Positions 1 through 10,668 are shown, counted from the stretch's first letter. The stretch is DNA of 64,000 bases from Craterostigma plantagineum (GCA_027422505.1 JAPQWV010000018.1:14464001-14528000), one strand, 5' to 3'. The notes: generated by a model from the sequence alone, not told the origin. Made by a program: numbers and translations.

Positions 1-218
1 AAGCTTTAAAATTACTTAATATACTCGGAAGGCAACTATCACCTATCACCTATCACCCATTAATTCGTCGTCATTGGATTCATATGCTCACGTGTTAGGC
101 CTTCGTTCATGCCACACGTGAGTGGGCGTGTTTAGATTTATATTCTGTCTCACAACGCACAAATCAAGCTTTAAAAATTGCTCAACATACTCAAGAGGCT
201 ACTTCACCTACCAGCAAT
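1..218 (-). mobile_element. TRIM-like retroelement fragment, degenerate
   Basis: Two similar stretches (about 1-47 and 168-214, both containing AAGCTTTAAAA and CATACTC-like words and ending in CACCTA) flank a core of about 120 bp, as short LTRs flank a TRIM. The core, read on the minus strand, shares the words CACGCCC, CTCACGTGTG, GGCCTAACAC and CATATGAATC with the core of the TRIM at 42336-42606, so the two are relatives. No clean primer-binding site survives. The element touches the left window edge, so its true extent is unknown. Confidence 0.45.
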
Positions 219-233
219 TGGTTAACCCCTCAA

Positions 234-670
234 TTTCTAATATTACCAGAAATGGAATATAAATTGGACATGAAATTCCTCGTCTCCTCAGCGCGGATGG
301 GTTCGAATTCATCCATCTTCTTTGCGCAAAAGACCTCGATCGTGAGGATTCGCCGGGATAGTTGTAGCTCGTGTAGTTTTCTGCGGCAAGCTGAGGCCTC
401 AAGGCGAATACTGCATCGTGGACTTTCAAGAATTGCCTGGCCATTTCGGGGGAGGAGGCGACTACGACGGGGTAGGAGTCGAAGCTTAGTGGATTAAGCC
501 GCGGTATTTTTGGGCCAAAGCGTGGAGGGATTGGTGGGGGATGGGCCCGATTAGGTGTAGGTCGCCGATTATAGGCCAGGGTTTGGGCCAGGAGGATGGT
601 TCTGGCCTGATTTTAAGGAGATGATGAATGCTATTGCTGCTAGCGTTGAGAATAAGGTTAGTAGAGCCAT
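234..670 (-). pseudogene. Cytochrome P450 (CYP71-clan, A-type) N-terminal pseudogene
   Basis: Read on the minus strand from the ATG at 668-670, the sequence gives a hydrophobic anchor (MALLTLFSTLAAIAFIISL), then the proline-rich hinge PPGP-KPWPIIGDLHLIGPIPH, then SLHALAQKYRG, SYPVVVASSPEMARQFL and HDAVFALRPQ..YTSYNY. These are standard N-terminal landmarks of microsomal plant P450s. The frame breaks within the hinge (one base short in the CCAAACCC stretch), a TAA follows LIH at about 496, and the segment that normally carries the YGPYWRQARR helix-C motif is missing between YTSYNYP and a later EVF..K.MDEFEPIRAEE segment in another frame. No heme-binding domain is present. It is a truncated, frameshifted relic that borders the TRIM fragment. 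The exact subfamily cannot be fixed; CYP71 or CYP92 are likely. Confidence 0.75.
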
Positions 671-1274
671 GACGATCTCCGTTATTGCTAATAGAAGAGA
701 AGTTATTTTACTTGTTAGGGGAGAACCTAAGCTTGTCTATGTTAGAATAGACTTGTCGGCGTTATAGAAAGATATTTGACAAAGTTAATTTGATATCACA
801 ATTTATTCTATTCTTCTTATCAACTTGTCATGCCCGAATGGATATTTCCGTATGGGATATGTGGCTTACAACAAAGTGGTGTTTGTGTATAGGTTGAAAT
901 TATCGTGGTCGTCGTCTTCCATGCTATAGGAACTCAAGTTGGCTATTGTTACGTGGTTTTTGATGCCGTAAATATGATATCTCTCAAGATTTTATCATCA
1001 TAAACGATCAGTGGATACACTTGGCCAAGAAATGAGATATTGGATAAAATTGTGATACACCTCTTATTTAATGTTGGCTTATACTTCTTCTATTTCTGTT
1101 TGGGTTCGGTCGAAAATTATAGTAGTAATCTTTACGATACAAGTTTTCATAAAGGGTGTGTTTGGTTTATGACCTGTTTGGATTCCGGATTCGATTTTAA
1201 GTCCGAGTTTCTCCAAAATCCAAAGTTGAGCCTGTAATGAGATTTTCGTAAATAACAATAATAATAGTAATAAT
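671..1274. other. Intergenic, no gene seen
   Basis: This is the region upstream of the P450 relic. Short ORFs here have no recognisable domain or coding-like composition. A small run of AATAATAAT-type repeats lies near 1250-1280. Confidence 0.5.
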
Positions 1275-1457
1275 AAGGGCGTTTCTATATCAGGCTCCAT
1301 CATAAGTTCCCTTTTGAGTTCATGCCCCTTTCACATTAAATATAGTTTTAAGGACCAAGTCTAAATAAAATTCAAAGTCAAGGACATAAACAACGATTTG
1401 ACGAAAATGCCCCTTTGAGGTCTAATATAAAGAGGTATGAATTGCTGTAATTATGTT

Positions 1458-2470
1458 ACCAGATATTATTCAAATGGTATCAATCAAAAAAACTATTCCG
1501 ACGATCGATTTGCTCTAAATTTTTGAGTATACTGGCCACAAAATCAATTTTGATGCGTAGTCGACGATATCAATGATATCTACGTTGTCATATTTAAGAT
1601 CGGTGAGGATTAATTGTAGAAATTAATTTACGCAAATAAGATAACTCGAGCATGTTTTTGGTCGAAATTAAACCTAATATGCATAAATTCGAGATACCCA
1701 TAACTTGAAAATTACGTCACGCCTTAGTGGTGACTCAATCGTTCGTCCATCAAGATGAACGAACTGAAAGTGAAATCGCCAGAGAAAAATAGTTTAAACG
1801 AGTGTTCGTCGTGGTATCAGAAAGGCTTAAGTGGTATAATTTCCACCGGTACAATAGAGTAAAGTGGTATAGTTACGATAAGAAGCGTTACTCGAACTGG
1901 TACGAGATATTACTTATTCTAATTTGGTATTAATTTTATATGATCAGGTACTAAGACAGCGTAAAGTGGTATAACTGCCATAAGAAGTGGTTTCCAGATG
2001 TTATACAAATGGTATCAATGGAAAAAACTATTTCAACGATCGATTTGCCGTAAATTTTCGAGCATACTGGACATAAAATCAATTTTGATGTGTACTCGAC
2101 AGTCTCAAATGATATTTACGTCGTCAGATTTAAGATCTGTGAGGAATAATTTCTAGAAATTCATTTACGCAAATAAGATAAATCGAGCATGTTTTTGGTC
2201 GAAATTAAAGCTAATATGCATAAATTCGAGAGACCCATAGCTTGAAAAATATGTCGCGCCTTGGTGGAGACTCAATCGTTCGTCCCTCAAGATTAACGAA
2301 CTGAAAGTGAAATTGCCCGAAAAAAGATAGTTTAAATGAGTGTTTGTTATGTGGTATCAGAAAGGCGTAAGTGGTATAATTTCCACAAGATTCGGTACAA
2401 TAGAGGCGTAAAGTGGTATAGTTACGATAAGAATAAGCATTGGCGTAAGTGGTACTGAATAAGCAAGTCA
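1458..2470. repeat. 537-bp tandem duplication
   Basis: The block beginning near 1458 (ATTATTCAAATGGTATCAATC and on through GCATGTTTTTGGTCG at about 1650) recurs at a distance of 537 bp, with GCATGTTTTTGGTCG again at 2187. Both copies end in AAGTGGTATAATTTCCAC-like sequence. The copies differ at many sites, so the duplication is old. Confidence 0.8.
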
Positions 2471-3039
2471 CTTTATTTTGGGCGGAAAAGCTGAATCTTA
2501 GTATTATTTTGGGCGGGATCTTACGTAGTATATATTCATGTAATGACGTGGTACCAGAAACACTTTATATGTTACATATGACGGTTTACGCGCTAGGGTT
2601 TCTAGTTTTATGTTTTAGAGTATCGGGGCTTTGGGGTAAACGCTTTCATGGTTACGATTAAGGGTTGTTTATCGTAAGATTTGTTATATGATTGACGTAT
2701 AATGTTGGTTAGGATACATTTGTTGTAATTCATAATGGCAAATATGAATGTGATATAAATTTAGTTGTGGTGTACATTTGACATGATCAAAACCTCATTA
2801 CTTGACTACATGCATCATATTTGCATAAACGTGACAAAATCAAGGAACTTGGTAGTTTAAATACTTCAAATCTAATATTTCCATGATTTTCATTCTTCTA
2901 CAACCGAAAAAACCCAACTTTTATTTACGAAATTATTCGAACCAATATGGTACAGATAATATATTATCTGGTATTACAACGAATTAATGTGGCATCGTTT
3001 CGTAATGTATTGTTAACAGGATAGTATAAATGGTTACCA

Positions 3040-4075
3040 AAATATCATTAAGTGGTATAATTTACATGTGGTAGTATTATATAAAGATGGAGAGACCATA
3101 TTCACTGACGACCCATGAAGCTTCTGGAATGTTCTTATTTATTGTTATGAATGGAGTATAAAGTGGTACTAAACTACACTGAAGTGGTATAATTTACATG
3201 TGATGTGGTACTGTATAACGATGGAGACAGTTTGACGGTCCATGAAGCTTCTGCAATGTTCCTATTTTCTGTTACGAGTGGAGTATAGATTGATATCAGA
3301 ATATACTTCAGTGGTATGATTTACATGCGATGTGGTATTTTATAAGATGGAGACGGTAATAGGCAATGGAGCTTCTAGAATGTTCTTATTTTTTGTTACG
3401 AAAGGAGTATAAATTGGTACCAAATTGTACTTAAATGGTATAGTTTACATGTGATGTGGTATTTTATAAATATGGAGACAGTAATAGACCCATGAAGCTT
3501 CTGGGTATTTTTTATTACGAGTGGAGTATAAATTAGTACCAAACTATACTTAAGTGGTAGGATTTGCATGTGACGTGGTATTGCATAAAGATGGAGACGA
3601 TAGCCTATGAAGGTTTTGGAATGTTCCTATTTTCTGTTACGAGTGGAGTATAATTTGGTACAAGAATATTCTTAAGTTGTATAATTTACATGTGATGTGG
3701 TATTTTATAAGATGGAGACGTTAATAGGCCCATGGAGCTTCTGGAATGTTCTTATTTTTTATTACGAATGGAGTATAAATTGGTATCAAACTGTACTTAG
3801 TGGTATAATTACATGTGATGTGGTATTTTATAAATATGGAGACGGTAATAGCCCATGAAGCTTCTGTGTATTTTTTGTTACGAGCGGAGTATAAATTGGT
3901 ACCAAACTATACTTAAGTGGTATAGTTTACATGTGATGTGGTATTGTATGAAGATGGAGACGGTAATAGGCCCATGACGCTTCTGCAATGTTCTTATTTT
4001 TGTTACGAATGGAGTATAAATTGTTACCAGAATATTACTAAGTGGTATGATTTACATGTGATGTGGTATTGAAAT
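3040..4075. repeat. Minisatellite, about 8 units of roughly 122 bp
   Basis: Each unit contains, in order, GTGGTATAATTTACATGTGA, TGTGGTATT, ATAAAGATGGAGACGGTAATA, CCATGAAGCTTCTGGAATGT, TCTTATTTTTTGTTACGA and GGAGTATAAATTGGTACCA. The TGTGGTA word occurs near 3070, 3196, 3331, 3453, 3572, 3697, 3817, 3937 and 4056, so spacing is about 119-135 bp with small indels and the last unit is partial. It lies within the larger AAGTGGTAT-rich element. Confidence 0.85.
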
Positions 4076-4164
4076 AGAACTAGTTCAAAACGCAAAAAAC
4101 AGAAGCAGAACTATCACTCAAAACACCAAAAGTGCTAAACACAGTCAAAACACAAGCAGAGCCA

Positions 4165-4254
4165 TCATTCGACTCCGTTCTTCTTCCCAGCAACTTCCTT
4201 CTCCTTCTTCCGGCCACTTTTTTGGCGATCGACGGGATTCTTCTTCGGAGCCAT
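4165..4254 (-). CDS. Possible short basic peptide or first exon, 29 codons
   Basis: A minus-strand ATG at 4252-4254 opens a frame that starts MAPKKNPVDRQKSGRKKEKE and ends at a TGA at 4165-4167. It is very rich in Lys and Arg, like a nuclear-localisation or DNA-binding tail. It lies inside the putative TIR element, between the minisatellite and the right terminal repeat, where a first exon of a transposon gene could sit, but no partner exon was recognised. It may be chance. Confidence 0.25.
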   Translation of the reverse strand: MAPKKNPVDRQKSGRKKEKEVAGKKNGVE

Positions 4255-4689
4255 CGCAAGATTCGTCGATGAAGTGTTGAAATCGGCCGGTTTCGTCGAT
4301 TAAGGGTTCATATCGGTAGAAAATTCTTCGGGTTTTCTCGATTAAGGCTGGAAAGTTAATTTTAGGGTTTGTGGTACTGAAAATCGATTTTTAGTCTCAG
4401 CGTGTCTTATTACAGATTATTTTTTAATACCACTTCAATGTTAATAAATACCACTAAATAAGATTTATATACCACTTTATAACACGTGAAGATTTAGTCT
4501 AAAAAGTTTGATGTAATTTCTGGAAAAAATAAGGGTAAACATGTCTTTTCAGCCTGAATGGGTCCTTTTTTCTAACGTAACTATTAGTTGGGTCCTTCTC
4601 CCTATTTAAAATATTAAAAGGGCCTGAAACCTACTCAAACTTATTAAAGGGGCCTGAAATCTAATTAGCCCTAATAATAATGCATAACA

Positions 4690-5204
4690 ACAATAAGAAT
4701 AATAACAAAAAAGTTAATAAAAATAATTAGGGGAGAACGATGAATTTAGCTGACTCCGAGCTCGATGAGCCGGGCCGAGCTCGTTACGGGCTCGCGAATG
4801 AGTCGGCTTGAGCTCAACGAGCTCTTGTTGTGCTCAAGCTCACCTGTGGATGCTGTTTTGTTTTATTATTTGTTATTTTTTATTTTATTTTAGTACTTTT
4901 TAATTTTTAAGACAAAATTATAAGTCGGGCTCTACGAGCTTCTCGAGCTCCACTTTGAAATCAAAATTACGAAATCCTAACGTCTTCCATATTTGATTTG
5001 GATTTGAATTAAGATTTTGAAATAGGTAATTTTAAATCATTCGATTCCCTTCAAATACGCGAATCCAAACTCTTAAGGATTTTGGTGAGGAAAGGAAATG
5101 AAATGTAAAAAGGGAAACTATATTTTTGTTTGGTTGATTAGAGAAATAGATGAAGAAAAGAAAAAGAAAACTAAACTTAAGTTAATCTTAAAGCAAAAAC
5201 TATG
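4690..5204. other. Intergenic, no gene seen
   Basis: AT-rich sequence. A GC-richer patch at 4740-4850 repeats GAGCTC and GGGCTCG words (CGAGCTCGATGAGCCGGGC and similar), which looks like the terminal part of a hAT-like MITE, but I could not define its ends. Confidence 0.35.
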
Positions 5205-5640
5205 GGTGATGTAAAACGGTGGCCGATGAGGGCGGGGAGTGATCGCCGGTGCTACAGAAGGGCACGGATAAGGAGCGGCTCCTGGCGAGGCTTCTAGGCG
5301 GAGGGATATATGAATGAACCGATTCCACACCCGAATAAGAGGGATTCTGAGACTGACAATGTATGAGCTTGTCAATGAATGGTACAAGAGAATTGATTGC
5401 GCTACTCATGTCACCAAAGGTACACATTCCTTTTTGGGATTCCATCCATAAGAACTTTAAAGTTAAGCGTGCTTGACTTGGAGTAGCACCGGGATGGGTG
5501 ACCCCCTGGGAAGTAGCTCCGGGTGCGTGTAGTGCAAAGCACGCTAAACGACTAGTGATGATACAGTGAAGCCAGATAATCAATGAAATGCAGTGAGTCC
5601 AACCCCACAGGTCCCGAGAGCCGGCTTTTCAGGTGCAAGT
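5205..5640 (+). mobile_element. Degenerate Cassandra-type LTR (solo)
   Basis: The sequence from GGTGATG near 5205 through GGCCGATGAGGGCGGGGAG and AGGAGCGGCTCCTGGCGAGG matches, on the opposite strand, the LTRs of the nearly complete Cassandra element at 62688-63694. The 5S rRNA-like core at about 5460-5550 has box A (AGTTAAGCGTGCTTG), the intermediate element (GATGGGTGACC) and a box-C-like CCTGGGAAGT. The match fades near CCCCACAGGTCCCGAGAG at about 5630. No second LTR or primer-binding site is near, so it is a solo or truncated LTR. Confidence 0.75.
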
Positions 5641-6830
5641 ATGAAGCTAGTGGACATCTTTTTCTTCCTATATTTTTTTTTTCCGAACTGTTTTCCTCAG
5701 ATCCAAAAGCAGTCAAACATATTCGCTTCAAGTGTTGGAGGCTATTGCAGGTAAAAGAACAGTCAGGGCGAGTTCCAAGCTCCGTTCTGTACCACGAAGC
5801 CTCGAAATGTGGTTTTTAGTGTCCATAAATTGCTTCGATTTATAAAGGTAGTGTTCTAAAATTGCAAGGCCCAAGTTGTGTGTGAAAGTGCAGCGCCTAT
5901 CAAAACCAAAAAAAAAAAAACAGAAACAAAAACAAAAACAAAAACCAACTTAGGCTTAGGCCCTGTGGGGAATGTCATGTTAGTTTATAATGTCCGAAGT
6001 AATTTATATACGTATCAAACTGCTGCTAGCTAGAATGTATGCTTCGGAGATTATTGAATGTGTGTACTCGTCGAATATCTTTTTCGATCTCTCTAACTTG
6101 TCCAATTTATCGTGAGCTTTATTTGTAATAACCACTGCAATAAATCTGTGAATCTGCTATCCCCAATGATGAAAGAAAGGTAAATATAGATCATTGTCAT
6201 CCCGCCCTCGAACTTACAATGTGAATGAATTAACAGAACCTAAGGCTAAAACGACCAAGGAATACATATATGTCAAAAATTTCCGATGATTAATCTAAAT
6301 ATAAACAGATACATTGGGTGGATTTTACCTTAAATTAGATAACCAATTTAGATTGCGATGGAAAGGAAGAAGTATTAGAGTTAGATCGTCCGATGAAATC
6401 GTGCGTACTTTCGTTAGCATTCATCTTCATGCAGTCTTCTCGGCTACTGAAAATAATAAGAAAATCGACGATATATTAGGGAAAAGAAAAAAAGCAGAAA
6501 ATAATTGATTACTTACATAGTATAGTCAAGAAAGTGGCAGCATTAAGATGCAATACTTTAAAGTGAGCATTAACACAAGTTATGCCTTCCTTTTTCTCTT
6601 CACAAGAAATCGAGAGTTAAAAGATTTGAAGATATTGTATTACCAATATGTATAAAATATTTGATTTTATACATATTATTTCTAATACGCTCCCATGATC
6701 TCAGCTTGGCCTATGATATCATGCTGAATAACTAGTTTATCCTAAAGCTTAAACTTGAAGGAAAGATATAATTTCCAACAACAAAGAGACATCTTCACCA
6801 AGAAAACCAAAGCTGTCATTGTTTGATTTT
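5641..6830. other. Intergenic, no gene seen
   Basis: No domain-bearing frame was found. A-rich stretches lie at 5908-5944. I looked here on the minus strand for the missing last exon of the KANADI-type gene (the conserved LEFTLGRPDW-type tail) and did not see it. Confidence 0.4.
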
Positions 6831-7094
6831 GGAAATTACTATTTACCGCCCCCTTTTTCCTAGTTACCGCCCCTAAACGGCTGAAAAAAGACGTGTATGC
6901 CCTTATGTTATTTAAATTAATATAAAAGATAAAATATAATAAAATGTAAGAATTTTCTTTAAAATCCTACACGACGCAACACTTTTCAAATCACACAATG
7001 TTGATAGAAAACTGTCGTAAGTTCATTCGTATGTTGATAGATTGTCGAAAACGGATCGAATTAGGCTGAAAACGGGCGATCGGACGCGAAATAG

Positions 7095-7390
7095 GGCGAA
7101 AACGGCACGACCAAACCGAAATTTCGGTTGGCCCAGTCGCGACCAAAACGTGATTTCGGTCGGTCAAGACACGACCGAAATCAGATTTCGGTCGCAACAG
7201 GCTCGACCGAAATATGATTTCGGTCGTGTCTTGAACGACCAAAATCGTTCGTCGGTCGCCGGGGTTCCGACCGAATCATGTTTCGGTCGGATCTGGCTCG
7301 ACCGAAATCTGGTTTCGGTCGGTTCCTCGCCGACCGAAATTTGATTTCGGTCATGCCATTGTTTGGCCGAAATTATTTTTCGGTCGTTTT
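7095..7390. repeat. MULE A left subterminal palindrome array
   Basis: About eight near-palindromes of the form CGACCGAAAT(C).(G)ATTTCGGTCG, each about 24 bp with spacers of about 10 bp, run from CGACCAAACCGAAATTTCGG to GATTTCGGTCATGCC. The array ends just before a poly-T tract and the 3' splice site of PMD exon 2, so it is intronic in the full-length gene. It creates spurious frames full of RPKSDFGR-like repeats. Confidence 0.85.
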
Positions 7391-7419
7391 TTTTTTAATT
7401 AATAAATATGTAATTGCAG

Positions 7420-7695
7420 GCCAAGGGTGGGAAGTCCCTACTTGGAGGGAGCAGCAGAGCGGCCCCGTCGGAGGAATCTGGAGAGCGTCATACGAGGGCA
7501 CGCGGCGTTGATGCATCCGTTCGTAGGCAACGGGAGGAGGAGAGGCGGCAGCGAGCTCTTGATTCTCATTCCGTATATGCGGAATACGATCCGCATGCGG
7601 ATGAGGAGGCGCCTGCGGATGAGGAGGCGCCTGCGGATGAGGAGGTGCCCTACGATGCGGAGTCGTTTGAGTCATCCGACGATGATGCGATACCG
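7420..7695 (+). pseudogene. PMD gene, exon 2 remnant of MULE A
   Basis: The exon follows a poly-T tract and the 3' splice site AATTGCAG ending at 7419. Its frame starts AKGGKSLLGGSSRAAP and goes on through SGERHTRARGVDASVRR to the acidic tail DSHSVYAEYDPHADEEAP..VPYDAESFESSDDDAIP. This is the N-terminal part of the PMD protein, before the domain itself. Copy A keeps the open frame across the site where copy B is frameshifted, so A shows the ancestral reading. Exon 1 has been lost upstream, and at 7693-7695 the exon runs directly into the antisense tail of the transposase gene. Confidence 0.7.
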
Positions 7696-10018
7696 CTGCG
7701 TCCCCCCTTGGGATTACGTGCTCCCAAGCACTACGATCACGTTTCGTCGAGTCTCTTTTCTTTGGCCTACCTTTTACAGATGTCTTAACAGCAGGCGCGG
7801 TCCACTCTTGATCCTCGGGATAGAGATGTTCGTGAACTACTCGATGGAGGCCACGCATAACGGCGGGATCGCGACCTTCTGCCTCACGCACGAGATCGGC
7901 TAAGCGCTCTTGATCAGAAATATCGGGCACTACTCCCTTGCCGATTGTGAGTGTCCTCCAGAAGTCGTGCAAGCATTCTACCGAAACTGGGTAGTTGTTG
8001 TCCACGCATTGCTGAAGCTCGCAAGCACATGGTAGTTGGTGCGTACGTCGTACTACACATCCGCACCTGGAGTAAACCTCATCCGACAACTCTTTGGCCC
8101 GCCGCAGCTCATTTCCCATAATTAATATTGCATGGTGTGAAACTCTGTATAATAATGTTAGGAATGGAAATCCTGACATCGGAATAGGTCGTTTCGACCG
8201 GGACTCCTCAAGTGTCTGCATGTCAACATTAAAATATTATTAGATAAGGATAAGAGACACGTAATAATAATTAATTTACCTTTCTGATGCGAATCAACTG
8301 GTTCTGAATCTGCTCGTGCACCTTCACCCATACGGTGTCAAGCGACCCAGTGGCCGAGTTCAGCCATCCTTTCAGTTCGCTATGAGCACTCTCCACACGA
8401 CATGTAGTGGTGTTCCCGAAATGAAGCACATGATTCGTCCAAGCTCTGGCGAACTTCTCCTTATGCACCAACCACGTCTGCTGAACATAAGTAACGATTT
8501 CTGAGTCTTGTAGCCAGCGCAGACGCATGTCATTCACTGCATTCTCATATTCGTCAACCGTCGGATCTTCCACGACTGCTTTCCAGGACTTGTGCGTGAA
8601 GTGAGCTGCGGTCTTTTTGCTATTCCCCCCAACCTATAAACTTTGTTCTCCACATCTTTATAAATATGCCACGTGCACAGCAGATGGTGAGAATGGGGAA
8701 ATACCATATGTACCGGTCGAACAAGGCCCAACTCACGATCAGTGACAATCGTCGACGGGTGGACATCTGGCCCGAGAATATCCCTGATAGACTGCAACAT
8801 CCACCGGTAACTGCTCTCCGTCTCGTCCTCCATGACGGCAAACCCACACAGAAAGTTGTGATTACAGGGAGACATCCCTATAATCTCAACAAGAGGCATC
8901 TTATATCTATTGGTCTTGTACGTCGAGTCAATCCCAATAAAATAAGGATACGTCCTCAGCAGTGCGAGTGACTCCGGTGTGCGAGAAAGACATGTGTCAG
9001 CATATTAGTCTCCTCGTCTCTTCTATATTCAACAAAATATTCGGACTCTGTCGCCTGGTGCATCAACTGGCTCACCACGTCTCGACCCTCAGAATATTGC
9101 TTCTTCAAACGATCTCTGTAATTATATATATGTCGGATCGACGCGTTGTCTACGCTGTGTCGAGCCCTCACCGCTGAGAGGATATGTGATGGTTTCGCTT
9201 GCGCAGCACTCATTTCCTCTACGACCTTCTTGGCCTGGCTGCTTAACCCACTCGTCTGGCGGTGTCCCTCGGGATAATGTATCAGAGGGTGATTGTGCGT
9301 GGATTTTTCAGGTGGGCCCGTACGAATGAACCATTCCTTTGTAGCTGGATCTTGCTGGGCTATGACTACAAACGGACACCTGCACTTGTTAGACTTCGAC
9401 AACCTCTCCAATTCATCGTCATTGCCTCTATAACGTTCTCCGCGAGAACATCTAATCAATTTTTTGTTTCCTGCCTTCATATGCGACGAAATTATCACCT
9501 CGAAACCAAGACCAATAGCGACGCCTTTCGCTCAGTTAATGGCTTCCACGTCGGTTGGAAATCGTCCTCCTTCGCGAAAATGCCGACTGCAGTTTATCCC
9601 GTCGCCCGTGGAATCCTCCGGGACACTCTCCAAGTCTGATAAAAAAAATTAACAACCGAAATCAAATTTCGGTCACCCTAAGAGGCGACTGAAACGAGAT
9701 TTCGGCCACCTCTGTCGTAGCCGAAGCCGGATCTCGGCCGCGACAGTCGTAGCCGAATCCAAATTTCGGCTACGACAGTCGCGGCCGAACTAGAATTTCG
9801 GTCGCCCTCTTGGACGACCGAAATCGATTTTCGGTCATCACAAGGGTTGACCGAATGTTCGGTCAACACATGTTTCGGTCGGGCCGAAATTTTCGCTCGA
9901 ATCCGACCGTTTTTCGAGAATTCACGTCTATAAAAATGAAATTTACGACAATTTGATTACCATCCTTGCCAATAGACGCTTTCTTTTGACTTTTCCATTT
10001 CCCAAATAGACGATTCAT
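7693..10018 (-). pseudogene. FAR1/MULE transposase of copy A, broken, OTU lost
   Basis: Exon 1 (9961-10018) encodes MNRLFGKWKSQKKASIGKD and ends at a GT donor; intron 1 holds the right palindrome array. Exon 2 (8280-9635) carries a FAR1/WRKY-GCM1-type zinc-binding region (conserved Cys and the HNH of STHNHPLI) and the MULE transposase core with GIDSTYK, IVTDREL and CTWHIYKDV. Exon 3 (from 8215 down) holds the SWIM-like knuckle (CGCVV..HQLPCACEL) and a Lys/Arg-rich linker, and stops at the deletion junction near 7695. Breaks seen: W to TGA in the INW motif near 9529, a one-base deletion near 8974 that shifts the frame before the first catalytic Asp, and another near 8625. Unlike copies B and C, it keeps a sense codon (AGC) after DETE in the core. 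The Asp of GIDS and of VTDRE are the likely DDE residues, with the Glu of RVESAHSELK as a candidate third. Confidence 0.85.
9655..9900. repeat. MULE A right subterminal palindrome array
   Basis: About seven near-palindromes of the form (G)ACCGAAAT..GATTTCGGTC or the GGCCGAAAT variant run from AACCGAAATCAAATTTCGG to CATGTTTCGGTCGGGCC. In the transposase gene (minus) they lie between the exon 1 donor at 9960 and the exon 2 acceptor at about 9636, so they are intronic. Confidence 0.8.
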
Positions 10019-10199
10019 TGCGATTTGAACGTTTTTTTGTTTTGTTTGAGTCTGATTTGAATGTTTAATTGCTATATGAAAATTGTTGTCTGGAAAAGGC
10101 CTTTAAATAGAAATTTAAATTCAAAAGGGCAAAATCGTCTTTTTTCAGCCCTTTAGGGAGCGGTGACTAGGAAAAAATGGGCGGTGAATAGCAATTCAG

Positions 10200-10668
10200 T
10201 TGATTTTTCTCAAACTGTAATAGTTTTGGCTTTTGGTTGTTCTTTCTTTCTTATTTCTCGTGGCCCCTTCGCACAGACAAAATCTCAGATGTGAAAAACT
10301 TTTTAATATGGCAAGATTGAAGAATCAAAAGAACCAAAAAACGTAACATAAAGAAAAGCAAAAGCTGCCACTAACTACAAATCTTTTTAATTAATTATCA
10401 TTATTTTTTCATTGTATTCCCCATACTATAACATTTGGGGGCGTGAATTTTGATTTCATATCTCACACAGTTTCAGGAACCATGCAAAAAGGAAATTAAA
10501 GCGTTTCATATATTATTCCATTATCGTATCTTCTCTTTTCTAGGTTTCCCATTAACAAAGAAAACTCTTTTAGCATAAAGCATGATCTTGACCAAAAGGT
10601 TTAGACTATTTCCAAAAAAATGATTCTTTTCTGAATATAATTAACATATAGGCACATACAAGATATAC
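10200..10668. other. Downstream flank of the KANADI-type gene, no exon seen
   Basis: AT-rich sequence between MULE A and exon 4 of the KANADI-type gene. Intron 4 would begin here (donor AG|GTATATC at 10668). No acceptor followed by a KANADI-like last exon was recognised. Confidence 0.45.

Larger units (their letters stand above)
1275..4680. mobile_element. Putative non-autonomous TIR element with AAGTGGTAT repeats
   Basis: The two ends look like long, decayed inverted repeats. The left end (about 1280-1420) and the reverse complement of the right end (about 4540-4670) share, in order, AGGC(T/C)CC, a stretch like CCCTTTTGAGTTCATGCCCCTT, an ATTAAATA-like block followed by AAGGACC, and a final A(T/C)GCCCCTTT-like block. 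The interior is non-coding and full of the motif AAGTGGTAT or its complement, which also recurs near the right end at 4430-4490. Length (3.4 kb) and long degenerate TIRs would fit a non-autonomous Mutator-like element. I did not find a target-site duplication, so the family call is an inference. Confidence 0.4.
6831..10199. mobile_element. MULE copy A (internally deleted)
   Basis: The left end (GGAAATTACTATTTACCGCC) and the reverse complement of the right end (CTGAATTGCTATTCACCGCC) are inverted repeats that stay similar for about 75 bp through CCTAG(T/C).ACCGC and GGCTGAAAAAAGACG. The flanks carry TTTGATTTT at 6822-6830 and GTTGATTTT at 10199-10207, an 8-of-9 match that fits the 9-bp duplication usual for Mutator-like elements. 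The interior keeps the left palindrome array, PMD exon 2, most of the FAR1/MULE transposase gene and the right palindrome array. It has lost PMD exon 1, the rest of the PMD gene, the AT-rich middle and the OTU exon. It lies just downstream of the KANADI-type gene. Confidence 0.85.

Noticed and set aside
5460..5550. A functional 5S rRNA gene (also at 62800-62905 and 63340-63445)
   Set aside because: The 5S-like stretches sit inside LTRs with Cassandra features, are diverged, and have no tandem 5S spacer structure.
7042..7344. Long frames with repeated RPKSDFGR or DRNRFSV-like peptides (also at 20342-20740, 34772-35140, 26412-26700, 40516-40707)
   Set aside because: They are translations of the intronic palindrome arrays, open in several frames at once, and have no start context or domain.
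8666..8971. Plus-strand frames across the transposase genes (also at 25135-25596 and 39452-39637)
   Set aside because: They are antisense shadows of the transposase exons, repeated in all three copies only because the DNA is repeated.
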